Assembly (NCBI GenBank): GCA_021817455.1
Contig: JAKAUW010000032.1
Span: forward strand, 1 to 36,113
Origin: Thermoplasmata archaeon
GTDB lineage: Archaea; Thermoplasmatota; Thermoplasmata; Thermoplasmatales; Thermoplasmataceae
DNA: 36,113 bases
Direction: 5' to 3'
This document shows positions 24,226-32,332 of the stretch, piece after piece (position 1 is the stretch's first letter; the number at the start of each line of letters is the position of its first letter). The position numbers were made by a program, and so were the translations under genes. The notes below the pieces were generated by a model. The model worked only from the letters and a program-made list of their open reading frames with translations, had not been told where the DNA came from and did no database searches.

Positions 24226-24241
24226 CAATTCCTATATACAT
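24226..24241 (+). promoter_or_regulatory. Possible promoter of the 936-residue gene
   Basis: CCTATATACATATG is a strong TATA-like stretch, ~130 nt upstream of the GTG at 24370. A second A/T-rich box (TTCTATACG, ~24258) also fits. The leader would be long unless a closer box is used. Confidence 0.3.
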
Positions 24242-24369
24242 ATGATTTCATGGATAAATTTCTATACGTATCCAGACTTTATCAAATGAAATTTGCTCAA
24301 TAACACAATTGGTCAGATCGATGAGATAGCTAATTTGAATGCAGGAGGAGCAATATAAGAGAGGGCGAA

Positions 24370-27180
24370 GTGGTTTCTCAAGAAACGGAAAAAGAGACAC
24401 AGTACAAGCGCGAACCAGAAAATCTTCAAGTTGAGTCAGTTGATCACGGAAAAACAATAACCGAGATTATTGATGAAACAACAAACCTGAGCAATTTTAT
24501 GTCAACGGTTATTTCCGACTACAACTCCATCAAGGGTAAAATAGAGAATAATATCCACAAACTTCCACGTTATCTAATAGGCAGTTTCATTTTTTCACTG
24601 TTAATTATCTGGGCACTCGTTTCATTTTACAAAACTATCGGAGTGACTTATGCATTGTTGGCCGGCATGGTGTCCACAGTTCCTTTTCTGGCTTTCTTGG
24701 GATGGTATGTTCTCAATGACAAAGAGATGGCTGACTTTTTCAATAGACTCCATCCAGATGCTCTGGAGACTGGGATTGATAGCAAAGGGCAATACAGTTT
24801 CAGGAAGACAATTACTGCATTAAGGGACACATTAATTCCTAACGCTCAGAAATTTATACTTTCAATGGAAGCAAGGGTTGAGACAGAGCACGTGAAAGAA
24901 AATTTCTGGAACGCCATTCAATATTACAATATGGCAACCCCAACGATTCGTGAGGCTATTGATAATTTCAGCAACACGAGTTATGAAGAAACAAGCAGGA
25001 TAAACAGACTTATCAAGCACGTTTCTGAGAGAACTCAGCTACATCCAAACTTGGCCTTTCTGGTCTATTATGATTACATGAAAAAGGGAGAAGTCCAGGC
25101 TGCCATTGAAAATGTTCTGAGGGATAACAAAGCTGTTGAGGCAATAGTGACCATAGTCCAAAATAGACTTAAAAGTGAAACAAGAATTCCTTGGGTCGTC
25201 AAACATGTTGATTCAATTGTACTATTGGAACTGAAAGAGCTTGTGAGCGCCAAAGAGACTTATACGATCCAAAGGCTGATGAGTAAGGCTGCGGCAGATT
25301 TAGAATTCCTCGAACGAAAAACTTCCGAATTTATAGATAATCTTAATAGATTCAACATTGAAGCTAGCACAAATTTTTTGGAGTATTGTGAAGGAATATC
25401 CAAATTAGAAGACATCAGATCAGGTAATTCTTTGATTGAATGTATAAAGGAAAAATACGAATTTAGAGGGGAAAAGATAACCAGGCCCGTCTTAGAGTTG
25501 ATATATCATTATGATGACGCTCCCAGCGTTCGTTCGAAGGTTCTAAAGAATATGAAAAAAGAAGGATTAGACGAATTGGCTCGTTTCATCAGGGATATTC
25601 ACGGCAACCTTCCTGTTTCCTCCTTAGACTTAATTGGCACGATTGTGAAAGCTATAGGAGATTATCGCCTTGAAGCGATAGGAAAGAACTTAAAGGAATT
25701 AGTGCGCCTGCTCAATCTTCTTAGAGAGGGAAAGGAGGCTCTGACAAAGCTGAATTTCAAACTGTCGAGGGATCCTGAAAGCAAGGAATATATCCTTGAC
25801 GTGATTGAACGATTTAAATTCAATTCCAATGAGCTTGATGTTGACGTGTATCTGAAGAGTTTCGCAGAATTGTTTGACTGGAAGCTTAAGCTTGAGGAGT
25901 GGACGAATTATGAGCAAGTTTTGGGGGAACGATATTCTACATTAATTTTCATTGCTTTCTGTAACGGTCTATTCGAAATCAAGCCCGATGTTGATCAGAG
26001 AAAAATCAACTTCTATTTTTCGAAATACTATGAGGTCACGTTAGATTTATTACATTTCCTAATGTTGAAGGAAACCAAACCCACATCGGACTTCCCAGAG
26101 ATATTACTGAGGGCCATAACACATAATGACCCTAAAAACGACAAATTATACCTTGAGAAATTCAAGCGGGAATTTGTAACCGGATGGCTCCCAACTTATG
26201 GATTCTTGGTACAGGATAGCAATAAGAATGCTTTGAGAATTGTGAAAAAGACTTTCAATAAGCCCTTCCCAAAGCCGGTGGAGAGAATCGTAAGGAAAAT
26301 TTTCAGTAAAAGAGTGAATGAATCCTACATCAGGTCCCTGATAGTTGGAAGAGCAGTACAAGCCTACATAGTCACCAAAAACGATCAAGGCCCTTTATAT
26401 GATAAAGTTGATTTTAAAGGCAAAAACAATTTCTCTCGCTTTATCCAGTTTCTAGCTGAGGAAAAGGAGAAAGGGATATACTCCGAACTGTCGAACGTTA
26501 ATAGTTTCGTGCGGATTAGATTCTTGGGATATGCAACAAGAATAGGGATAGTTCCAGATAACATGAGTTATTACCGATTCGTGGAATTATTCAACAGATA
26601 CTTAAATTCTTATTTCAAACGCTTAATCAGTGACACTCGTGAAGAAATCGAAAGAGTTCCTAGTTGGGATATCACCCCTGTAGATACGACCTCTTTATCA
26701 TTTTCTAATGAAGGTGAGTACACGACAGTCGGATATATTGATAAGATCAGGGAACTTCTTTACAACGAACCGATTGAGCGGCAACTTGGTTGGATAATTT
26801 CCTCAGAAAAGCAGGGTGAAATTAGCGAAGAGTTATCCGTTAAAGACATGATAAAGAACTTTCTGGAGAGCGACGAAACAGGATATTTGCAATTTTTTGA
26901 GGACGATTTATCCAACCATATTTCTCAAATTTATACTGGTCAGGGTACTCTTCAAAAGTACGAACAGTTCAGGAAGCTGCTGACAAAGGCCATAGGTAAA
27001 GCTATTGGGGGAAAAGGATTCACAGATACTTGCATCAAATTGAGCGCCAATCCAAATGACTTCAAAAACAAGGAAACCATTCTTGGCGTTATTAATCAAA
27101 TCGACAGGAATCTCCCTGCCAAAGAACTTTACTCCGAAATCATGAATATATCTATAGGCGTTGCTTTCTTGTTAAAATGA
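24370..27180 (+). CDS. Large membrane-anchored helical protein of unknown function (candidate defence protein)
   Basis: 936 residues from GTG 24370 (weak SD GAGGG). Residues 1-65 are soluble, two transmembrane helices follow (~68-88 and 92-114), and the remaining ~820 residues are a charged, mostly helical cytosolic part without Cys-rich, P-loop, nuclease or other motif I recognise. Such 'two helices plus long cytosolic repeat-like' proteins occur as sensors or effectors in defence islands. It stands alone in its transcription unit beside a type I system and a DUF3800 gene. Function unknown; the defence link is by location only. Confidence 0.85.
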   Translation: MVSQETEKETQYKREPENLQVESVDHGKTITEIIDETTNLSNFMSTVISDYNSIKGKIENNIHKLPRYLIGSFIFSLLIIWALVSFYKTIGVTYALLAGMVSTVPFLAFLGWYVLNDKEMADFFNRLHPDALETGIDSKGQYSFRKTITALRDTLIPNAQKFILSMEARVETEHVKENFWNAIQYYNMATPTIREAIDNFSNTSYEETSRINRLIKHVSERTQLHPNLAFLVYYDYMKKGEVQAAIENVLRDNKAVEAIVTIVQNRLKSETRIPWVVKHVDSIVLLELKELVSAKETYTIQRLMSKAAADLEFLERKTSEFIDNLNRFNIEASTNFLEYCEGISKLEDIRSGNSLIECIKEKYEFRGEKITRPVLELIYHYDDAPSVRSKVLKNMKKEGLDELARFIRDIHGNLPVSSLDLIGTIVKAIGDYRLEAIGKNLKELVRLLNLLREGKEALTKLNFKLSRDPESKEYILDVIERFKFNSNELDVDVYLKSFAELFDWKLKLEEWTNYEQVLGERYSTLIFIAFCNGLFEIKPDVDQRKINFYFSKYYEVTLDLLHFLMLKETKPTSDFPEILLRAITHNDPKNDKLYLEKFKREFVTGWLPTYGFLVQDSNKNALRIVKKTFNKPFPKPVERIVRKIFSKRVNESYIRSLIVGRAVQAYIVTKNDQGPLYDKVDFKGKNNFSRFIQFLAEEKEKGIYSELSNVNSFVRIRFLGYATRIGIVPDNMSYYRFVELFNRYLNSYFKRLISDTREEIERVPSWDITPVDTTSLSFSNEGEYTTVGYIDKIRELLYNEPIERQLGWIISSEKQGEISEELSVKDMIKNFLESDETGYLQFFEDDLSNHISQIYTGQGTLQKYEQFRKLLTKAIGKAIGGKGFTDTCIKLSANPNDFKNKETILGVINQIDRNLPAKELYSEIMNISIGVAFLLK

Positions 27181-27299
27181 CTGTGTTACTCTATCTGACA
27201 ATTTGATTCTGTAATTGGCGAATGATTTGGTTGCTTAAAGTTGGAAAGTATTGGTTAAGGGGCCATTCTGAGACTTTTAAAAGATAGAAATTGTGTCGC

Positions 27300-27312
27300 A
27301 AACCTTATACAC
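27300..27312 (+). promoter_or_regulatory. Promoter of the right-arm operon
   Basis: AACCTTATACACC places a TATA-like box ~26 nt before ATG 27331, fitting a leaderless mRNA. CCCTATACA directly follows, so TATACA occurs twice nine bases apart; the HTH protein encoded next may bind here. Confidence 0.4.
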
Positions 27313-27330
27313 CCCTATACATTCTAACTC

Positions 27331-27546
27331 ATGCTTATGGAAGAGACAGATAGGCTCTGTACCCTCGATGAAGCCGCAGAGGTTTTGAGGGTATCCAAGG
27401 AAACCATCAGGAGGTGGGATCGCACTGGAAAAATCCACTGCATCAGGCTTCCAAATGGTTACCGCAGAGTCCCCGCATCTGAAATAAGCCGCATAACCAA
27501 AGGAGTGAAAAAACAAGATGGAGTTGAAAGAGGAAAGGAGACCTGA
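27331..27546 (+). CDS. MerR/excisionase-type helix-turn-helix protein
   Basis: A 71-residue protein with a single DNA-binding domain: LCTLDEAAEVLRVSKETIRRW (~9-29, helix-turn-helix), then TGKIHCIRLPNGYRRVPASEI (wing), the standard HTH_17/MerR pattern. It has no effector domain. First in the right-arm operon, it could be the operon regulator or a recombination directionality factor. ATG 27337 is an alternative start. Its coding end contains GGAGTGAAA, used as SD by the next gene. Confidence 0.85.
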   Translation: MLMEETDRLCTLDEAAEVLRVSKETIRRWDRTGKIHCIRLPNGYRRVPASEISRITKGVKKQDGVERGKET

Positions 27547-27775
27547 CCACGAACCGTGTCAGGAAAGGAATTGCCCCAGGCTCTCAGAAGCAACCATTGC
27601 TTATTCCATTACCACAAAAGGGAGACTTGGGCAGCCAAGGCTGGAAATAATCGAGAAAGAAGTATGCTTGGAGCATTCAGAACTTATAGCTGCCATTGCT
27701 GCAGCACCTGACGACAGATCCAAGCTGAAAGCCATAAAGTCCATTCAATGGAAGGGTTCTACCGCAACAGCGTGA
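27518..27775 (+). CDS. Hypothetical small protein with Cys pair
   Basis: An 85-residue protein starting inside the previous gene at ATG 27518, with GGAGTGAAA seven bases upstream. It has Cys residues at CQERNC and VCLEH, so a metal site C-x4-C...C-x2-H is possible. The middle is beta-like and the C-terminus helical. No family recognised. Overlaps both neighbours. Confidence 0.72.
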   Translation: MELKEERRPDHEPCQERNCPRLSEATIAYSITTKGRLGQPRLEIIEKEVCLEHSELIAAIAAAPDDRSKLKAIKSIQWKGSTATA

Positions 27776-28080
27776 TTCCATTGCCGCAGACAGCATCGTT
27801 ATTCTCATTCGCAGACAATTTTATGGACCTTGCACGCAGGTATCCGGAAGAGTTCATACTCGAAGTTGAAAGGAGGTATGAGCTTGACAGGGACTGGAAG
27901 ATTTTCATTCGTGCCATAAAGGAGGGCTGCAGGGCTGACAAATCCTTCACCAGGAAGAAATACAGGCCAAACGACATCAAACCGGGTGAATGGATTGTCC
28001 GACCATATTCTACTTACAGGATTAACACGGTGTTGAAAGCCATAGAAAAAGGCAGACTGAAAGAAAAAGGAGTGAAATAA
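27748..28080 (+). CDS. Hypothetical protein
   Basis: A 110-residue protein from ATG 27748, overlapping the previous gene by 28 nt. A helical acidic middle (FADNFMDLARRYPEEFILEV) is followed by a basic end (~70-110). The last codons GGA GTG AAA TAA make up the start-site motif for the next tiny gene, so protein end and SD are the same bases. No family recognised. Confidence 0.72.
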   Translation: MEGFYRNSVIPLPQTASLFSFADNFMDLARRYPEEFILEVERRYELDRDWKIFIRAIKEGCRADKSFTRKKYRPNDIKPGEWIVRPYSTYRINTVLKAIEKGRLKEKGVK

Positions 28081-28081
28081 A

Positions 28082-28153
28082 TTGGAGAGAAGAGAGAGGT
28101 CCGGCACGGACGTAATTAAGAGAACCGCAAGCAAGGGGGAAAACAACCAATGA
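28082..28153 (+). CDS. 23-residue basic peptide
   Basis: TTG 28082 is four bases after GGAGTGAAA and the frame ends TGA overlapping the next ATG (ATGA). Product starts MERRERSGTDVIKR. Start signal and coupling on both sides argue that it is translated, at least as a coupling leader for the downstream gene. No function assignable. Confidence 0.5.
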   Translation: MERRERSGTDVIKRTASKGENNQ

Positions 28154-28566
28154 GCTGGCCTGAAGTCAAGATAGACACCTCTTCAGGAGAAATCCTTGGA
28201 AAGAGGATTGAAACAGGCATAGTCCCAATTGAGGACATAGATTCCCTTGCAGCAGGAAAGAACATTGTTTTCTACAGCAGGGGAATCTACGCTGCAGCAG
28301 TGGTCGAATCGGTGACCATCAAGACCAGGGGCATGACAGACACGTCGACTGGTGAGGACCATACAACACACTTCCTGATGTTTATTATGAAATCACCTCC
28401 AAAAGCAGAGGGAGATACGAAAGAAATAGTTCCTTCGGTGTCCATAGACCAGCACGCGGGAATTATGTTCAGGATAATGGGTACACCTATTGAATACTGG
28501 ATAGATGGATTCGACCCTGAAACAAGGAAAGTAATCATCATCAAGAGAGCCAAGGAGGTGTACTGA
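28150..28566 (+). CDS. Hypothetical beta-rich protein
   Basis: A 138-residue protein, coupled to the preceding peptide (ATGA) and to the next gene (TGATG). Predominantly beta by eye (KNIVFYSRGIYAAAVVESVT; EYWIDGFDPETRKVIIIKRA). No catalytic motif or known family. Typical of accessory proteins of plasmids or viruses. Confidence 0.75.
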   Translation: MSWPEVKIDTSSGEILGKRIETGIVPIEDIDSLAAGKNIVFYSRGIYAAAVVESVTIKTRGMTDTSTGEDHTTHFLMFIMKSPPKAEGDTKEIVPSVSIDQHAGIMFRIMGTPIEYWIDGFDPETRKVIIIKRAKEVY

Positions 28567-28952
28567 TGATTATCAGGGTGACCCTCAAGAACGGCAATGT
28601 CATGATGTTTGGGGATTCATATAAACCCTGGGAACAGGAGTTTCAGGAATATTGTTGGGCTGGTGCCAGGCCTTTCAATAACTTCTACCTCAAAGACCTG
28701 AAAATTGAGAAGGTCGAGTATTCTAATGAGAAATTTCCGTATTATGGTGGCCTGAAATGGGGCAGTGAACAAGTTATGGTTGAAAGGCTGAAGGAACAGG
28801 CAGCCTACGAAGGGAAAACCCCAAAGGACTACTCTAAGTACGTTTATGAACCCGCCACAAAGGAAATGCTGGACAAGATAGGGGAGTGCCTAAAGGACGG
28901 CTGGAGGCTTGCTTATTCCTATGGGATAGACTGGGTGATACCCAATGCCTAA
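28566..28952 (+). CDS. Hypothetical protein
   Basis: A 128-residue protein starting at the stop of the previous gene. It begins with two strands (MIIRVTLKNGNVMMFGDS), is rich in aromatics (Trp/Tyr), and ends WRLAYSYGIDWVIPNA. No family recognised. Overlaps the next gene by 8 nt. Confidence 0.75.
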   Translation: MIIRVTLKNGNVMMFGDSYKPWEQEFQEYCWAGARPFNNFYLKDLKIEKVEYSNEKFPYYGGLKWGSEQVMVERLKEQAAYEGKTPKDYSKYVYEPATKEMLDKIGECLKDGWRLAYSYGIDWVIPNA

Positions 28953-29214
28953 GATACCTGAAGACCTGAAAGTTGGGGACTGGATCAAGCACAAGAAGAT
29001 GTGGTCAAACGGCGAGTACTGGATATCTGAACTGAAAGTAACCAGGGTCGAAAAGATTGGCGACATTATGGTCTATGACGTTGAGGGGACTGCAGACATA
29101 ATAGGTGGAAAAGGCAGCATGACCGTTCCCTGCAATGGTTTTTGCACCACTGATGTGGAATATGACGCAGTGGACACCATCAGGGTCGCCAAGACAGTTG
29201 TGGAGGCGCAGTAA
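28945..29214 (+). CDS. Hypothetical small beta-barrel-like protein
   Basis: An 89-residue protein. The opening IPEDLKVGDWIKHKK followed by alternating strands (VTRVEKIGDIMVYDVEGT) looks like an SH3- or OB-like small barrel. Two Cys in CNGFC. No family name can be given. Its last base is the first base of the next ATG. Confidence 0.72.
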   Translation: MPKIPEDLKVGDWIKHKKMWSNGEYWISELKVTRVEKIGDIMVYDVEGTADIIGGKGSMTVPCNGFCTTDVEYDAVDTIRVAKTVVEAQ

Positions 29215-29408
29215 TGGCATCCGTCAAGGTAAGCAAGGATCAGAACGCGATACCCTCATCGCACTCTGACCTTTGCAAGTTCGATAACTGTGGAATACTC
29301 TGGGATGCCAAGGAGAAGAAATACTACCATCCATCGGTGGTAGTTTCGATGGTTTGCCATAATCCTGAACCACTGAAGGATGCCGAACACAAAGAAAGGG
29401 ATATCTGA
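29214..29408 (+). CDS. Hypothetical small protein
   Basis: A 64-residue protein with CKFDNC (~21-26) and a later VCHN, a possible zinc site C-x4-C...C-H. Start and stop both overlap neighbours by one base. No family recognised. Confidence 0.62.
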   Translation: MASVKVSKDQNAIPSSHSDLCKFDNCGILWDAKEKKYYHPSVVVSMVCHNPEPLKDAEHKERDI

Positions 29409-29617
29409 TGACCGTCTCTACTATGAAAAGGTGCTCACTGAGCCCCAGGGAAATCAGGAGACACACAAGGGACTACAGGAACACGGTGAAGAACGATAGG
29501 ACCCAGACATGGGAGCCTTACTGGAGAATTGTAAGAATAAGGCTGCCCAAACGCAAGGGAATGAAGAGTTTCGACCAGGTGTTATTGGGGATGGGGTTCA
29601 ATGGCAAGCGTCAGTAA
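29408..29617 (+). CDS. Small basic protein
   Basis: A 69-residue, Arg/Lys-rich protein (SPREIRRHTRDYRNTVK; RIVRIRLPKRKG). Likely nucleic-acid binding by composition; no fold recognised. Overlaps the next gene by 17 nt. Confidence 0.62.
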   Translation: MTVSTMKRCSLSPREIRRHTRDYRNTVKNDRTQTWEPYWRIVRIRLPKRKGMKSFDQVLLGMGFNGKRQ

Positions 29618-29816
29618 GCCTAAGATTAAGTTATCCAGACTTTACTTCATCGTAGTTCTCATCCTTGTGGCAAATGCCTGGAACTGGCTTCTATCATCGG
29701 TACAGTCTGCACCATACATCCAGGTTGACCCCGTTCTTTGGGAGATTTTCACCGGACTTCTGCTTTATACAGTTTACAGGTTCATAGTTTCCAACATCGC
29801 GGAGGTCACCAGATGA
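29601..29816 (+). CDS. Small two-helix membrane protein
   Basis: A 71-residue protein with two hydrophobic segments (~14-32 and 46-64) separated by a short loop (SAPYIQVDPVLWE). The end of the gene encodes GGAGGTCACC, the SD of the next gene, and its stop overlaps that ATG. Function unknown; holin-like or accessory membrane role is possible. Confidence 0.72.
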   Translation: MASVSKPKIKLSRLYFIVVLILVANAWNWLLSSVQSAPYIQVDPVLWEIFTGLLLYTVYRFIVSNIAEVTR

Positions 29817-30337
29817 ATCCCAATGACGTATCTTTTACAGACGTAGTCAGGATTGTTGAGGAACATTTTCTTGACACTGGCAGGAAATTCATTATCCGAA
29901 GGGCAGAATCAATTATGTTCAGCCCTGTTGGTAATTATTCAAGCATTGAAATTCAGGGCTTACTTGATGGTCTCAATGATGTCACTGTGGTGATCAACCT
30001 TGTACGAATGGGCAATGACGTGAAGGTCAGGTATGTGGTATCTGAAAGCACCGAGGTGAAACGGGCAGAGTTTCACAAGCCTTTGACAGAAGCTAAGAAG
30101 GTAAACGGCCCCCCATCTTCAGGAAAGATCTCTGTTCAGGAAAACCAAAAAGAACCGGAACGGGAACCTGACAAGATTCCGACCTTTTCAGGACCCATAC
30201 AGCAGAGCCAGCTAAATCACCTGAAGGCTCTTCGTATACGGAAAACGCACAACCTCACTGACGAAGAGCTGAAGAAATTGTCAGTTGACCAGGCAGATGA
30301 ATTGATAGAGAGCTGCACAAAGGCTCTCAAGAAGTAG
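29813..30337 (+). CDS. Hypothetical protein; C-terminal helical module as seen on phage recombination proteins
   Basis: A 174-residue protein. I chose ATG 29813 because GGAGGT lies eight bases upstream and the upstream stop overlaps (ATGA). Residues 1-90 are alpha/beta; ~95-125 is a linker; the last ~45 residues (QLNHLKALRIRKTHNLTDEE, then LKKLSVDQADELIESC) resemble the small helical module found at the C-terminus of several phage ssDNA-annealing and RecT/ERF-type proteins. That is a pattern impression only. Confidence 0.75.
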   Translation: MNPNDVSFTDVVRIVEEHFLDTGRKFIIRRAESIMFSPVGNYSSIEIQGLLDGLNDVTVVINLVRMGNDVKVRYVVSESTEVKRAEFHKPLTEAKKVNGPPSSGKISVQENQKEPEREPDKIPTFSGPIQQSQLNHLKALRIRKTHNLTDEELKKLSVDQADELIESCTKALKK

Positions 30338-30362
30338 TAAAACAAAAAAGGAGTGAAATAAT

Positions 30363-30902
30363 TTGATTATAATTGATTGTGAAACAACGGGATTGGAGCC
30401 ATACAGGCACGCCCTAGTTAGCATAGGGGCAGTACAGTATGAAGATCAGGAAAAGGAATTCTATATAGAAATGCGGCCGGCTGATGGGTCAGAGATATCG
30501 GATCAGGCTCTGGAAGTTAATGGCTATACAAGAGAGTATCTGCAGCGTATTGAGACTTCAACCTATGACGGGATGAGGCAGTTCAACAACTGGGTTCAAT
30601 TGACAGAGAACCGCCTCCCAAGACATTATCTGGGGGGATTCAACACACATTTTGATGCCGGCTTCATCAACTGGTCATATGAGAAAGCAAAGATGGACAA
30701 GACAGGCATTCCCAATTTTGACTTTCACTACCTCGATCTCTATTCGGTTTTTGTGGCTAAGGTGGGAAAGAGAGGTCAGGGAACCGGGCTGAAAGGAGTC
30801 TGTGAGTACCTTGGGGTGAAACCGGAATCTTATCCGCACAATGCCCTAAACGGTGCAAGGAAGACGGCACAGTGCCTGAAGATACTGCTGGACGAGTTCT
30901 GA
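30363..30902 (+). CDS. DnaQ-like 3'-5' exonuclease (DEDDh family) lacking the last acidic residue
   Basis: A 179-residue protein from TTG 30363, with GGAGTGAAA four bases upstream. Exo I is DCETTG (Asp5, Glu7); Exo II is FNTHFDAGFI (Asp98); Exo III is HNALNGARKT, in which His159 is present but the usual Asp five residues later is Gly164. DEDDh enzymes need four acids for two metals, so activity may be reduced or lost, or a nearby acid may substitute. In an element it could trim ends in replication or recombination. Confidence 0.88.
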   Translation: MIIIDCETTGLEPYRHALVSIGAVQYEDQEKEFYIEMRPADGSEISDQALEVNGYTREYLQRIETSTYDGMRQFNNWVQLTENRLPRHYLGGFNTHFDAGFINWSYEKAKMDKTGIPNFDFHYLDLYSVFVAKVGKRGQGTGLKGVCEYLGVKPESYPHNALNGARKTAQCLKILLDEF

Positions 30903-31303
30903 TGGAACCATCAAAACATAGGTACCTCGACAGGTGGCTAAACAGAATGCTTTCCTGGTCGAACGGATTCTGGAAAACAACAGTTCCAGGGAGCGTTTTC
31001 AACCCATTGCGCAGAACAAGGAACTGGAAAGGTGAGGCTGATCCATACCTTATGCCAGTCAGGCAGAAAGTAGAGGACCTCAAATCGGAGATACGTAAGC
31101 AGCTGTCAAATCTCAATGATTTTTCCAAAGTCGAGAATGATTCTTCCAGAAAGCAAACTTGCGGAGTCTCGGGCTGTACCAATGAATGGCATACTTTTGG
31201 AGAGAAAGGAGCAATCTGCAGGGAACACATGCTGCTCTATCTGGACATAGGAATCTTGCTATACGGTGAAAAACCCCACAAAGGCGTTAATTCATATGAT
31301 TGA
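30902..31303 (+). CDS. Hypothetical protein with C-terminal zinc-finger-like motif
   Basis: A 133-residue protein from ATG 30902, overlapping the exonuclease stop (TGATG). The N-terminal half is basic and Trp-rich. Near the end, CGVSGCTNEWHTFGEKG followed by ICREHM gives C-x4-C...C-x2-H, a probable zinc site. Function unknown; coupling to the exonuclease suggests a DNA-related partner. Confidence 0.75.
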   Translation: MEPSKHRYLDRWLNRMLSWSNGFWKTTVPGSVFNPLRRTRNWKGEADPYLMPVRQKVEDLKSEIRKQLSNLNDFSKVENDSSRKQTCGVSGCTNEWHTFGEKGAICREHMLLYLDIGILLYGEKPHKGVNSYD

Positions 31304-31385
31304 TGACATGGCAGGCTCAGGACATCTTATGCAACGCCTGAAAGAAAGGCTTCCCAGCGTAGAGGACACAGAGGACCTGAAATGA
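31296..31385 (+). CDS. 29-residue peptide
   Basis: ATG 31296 lies inside the previous gene's end and the TGA overlaps the next ATG (ATGA). Product begins MIDDMAGSGHLMQRLKER. Coupling at both ends is the only support; no function assignable. Confidence 0.42.
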   Translation: MIDDMAGSGHLMQRLKERLPSVEDTEDLK

Positions 31386-31546
31386 CGAAATGCAGGAATT
31401 GCGGGAAAGAGATTTTCAGCAATCTCACATCCATGTCTTGTGACTTCCCTGGCGGATGGGCAAGCAGAAAAGGAAACTACATGTCTCCTTATTGCAACAG
31501 TGTTTACGGGGACATGACGACACATGAACCCCAGCCGGAAAACTGA
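31382..31546 (+). CDS. 54-residue zinc-ribbon protein
   Basis: Begins MTKCRNCGKEIF with CxxC, then SC and YC further on, a small treble-clef or ribbon-like zinc site. Coupled to the preceding peptide by ATGA. Likely a nucleic-acid or protein adaptor; not assignable further. Confidence 0.6.
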   Translation: MTKCRNCGKEIFSNLTSMSCDFPGGWASRKGNYMSPYCNSVYGDMTTHEPQPEN

Positions 31547-31560
31547 ATGGAGTTGAAGAA

Positions 31561-31791
31561 GTGAATTTCAAAAAAACTGACATAATTGGATACACTGGAA
31601 TGGCCTTTACCGCCATTTCACTACTGATTCTCGGAAATTCCAGCTACCTTGGTTGGGTAGCTGCAATAATAGGGTCGCTGATCTGGGTAGTTTACGGGAT
31701 TATCCTTAAATTGTACCCAATACTTGGAATCAACCTCATTCTCATTGCCATAGATGTCCGTGGACTTTTGCTCTGGACTGGTGTTCACTGA
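31561..31791 (+). CDS. Small three-helix membrane protein
   Basis: A 76-residue protein from GTG 31561. Three hydrophobic segments (~8-24, 28-46 and 50-70), with YLGWVAAIIGSLIWVVYGII and YPILGINLILIAIDVRG. The pattern is reminiscent of short phage membrane proteins and semiSWEET-like transporters. Function unknown. The DUF1643 gene starts two bases after its stop. Confidence 0.65.
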   Translation: MNFKKTDIIGYTGMAFTAISLLILGNSSYLGWVAAIIGSLIWVVYGIILKLYPILGINLILIAIDVRGLLLWTGVH

Positions 31792-31792
31792 G

Positions 31793-32290
31793 ATGATTGA
31801 CCTCCAGCAATTCGATAACAGGGCAGGAGCCATCTTCAGCCCTGACAGGAAGTACCGCTACAGGCTGTGGAGGATGTGGGATGCGGATAAACCAGTTCTC
31901 GCCTTCATAATGTTGAATCCATCTCAAGCAGATAGTCAGATCCTCGACGCCACAGTCAGGAGATGCATAGATTTTGCAAAGCGATGGGGCTACGGAACTC
32001 TTGAAGTGGGAAACATATTTGCGCTAAAGAGCACGGATCCTTCCCTTTTATATTCTACAGAAGACCCAATAGGTCCAGACAATGATCAGGCGATATTGGA
32101 TATCTACCAAAAGGCGGAATTAACCATTGCAGCTTGGGGATCCCATGGTGCACATCTTAACAGAGGGAAAGAAGTTCTCAGGTTGATTCCATGTGCCAAA
32201 TGTCTTGTCCAGACTAAAGATGGACAACCAGGACACCCTCTTTACCTGAAATCAGATCTAATGCCAATTCCAATAAAATCAACCTCCTAA
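31793..32290 (+). CDS. DUF1643 protein
   Basis: A 165-residue protein from ATG 31793 (GTG 31781 is possible). Matches DUF1643: an opening GAIFSPDRKYRYRLWRMW, then LAFIMLNPSQAD, TVRRCIDFAKRWGYG, VGNIFALKSTDP, PDNDQAI and AAWGSHG. This family occurs in phages, plasmids and bacteria with no proven activity. Last gene of the right-arm operon; the stop codon is inside an inverted repeat. Confidence 0.88.
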   Translation: MIDLQQFDNRAGAIFSPDRKYRYRLWRMWDADKPVLAFIMLNPSQADSQILDATVRRCIDFAKRWGYGTLEVGNIFALKSTDPSLLYSTEDPIGPDNDQAILDIYQKAELTIAAWGSHGAHLNRGKEVLRLIPCAKCLVQTKDGQPGHPLYLKSDLMPIPIKSTS

Positions 32291-32308
32291 TTTTTTCTTT
32301 AAAATTAG
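32287..32308 (+). terminator. Inverted repeat at the end of the right-arm operon
   Basis: CTAATTTT-ttcttt-AAAATTAG is a perfect 8-bp inverted repeat containing the DUF1643 stop codon. T-rich and at the operon end, it is probably a transcription end signal. Confidence 0.42.
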
Positions 32309-32332
32309 TACAACAGTATCAAAAAGACAGAA

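Noticed and set aside
29738-29812. Upstream extension of the 174-residue protein
   Set aside because: It overlaps the membrane-protein gene, and ATG 29813 has a perfect SD and ATGA coupling.
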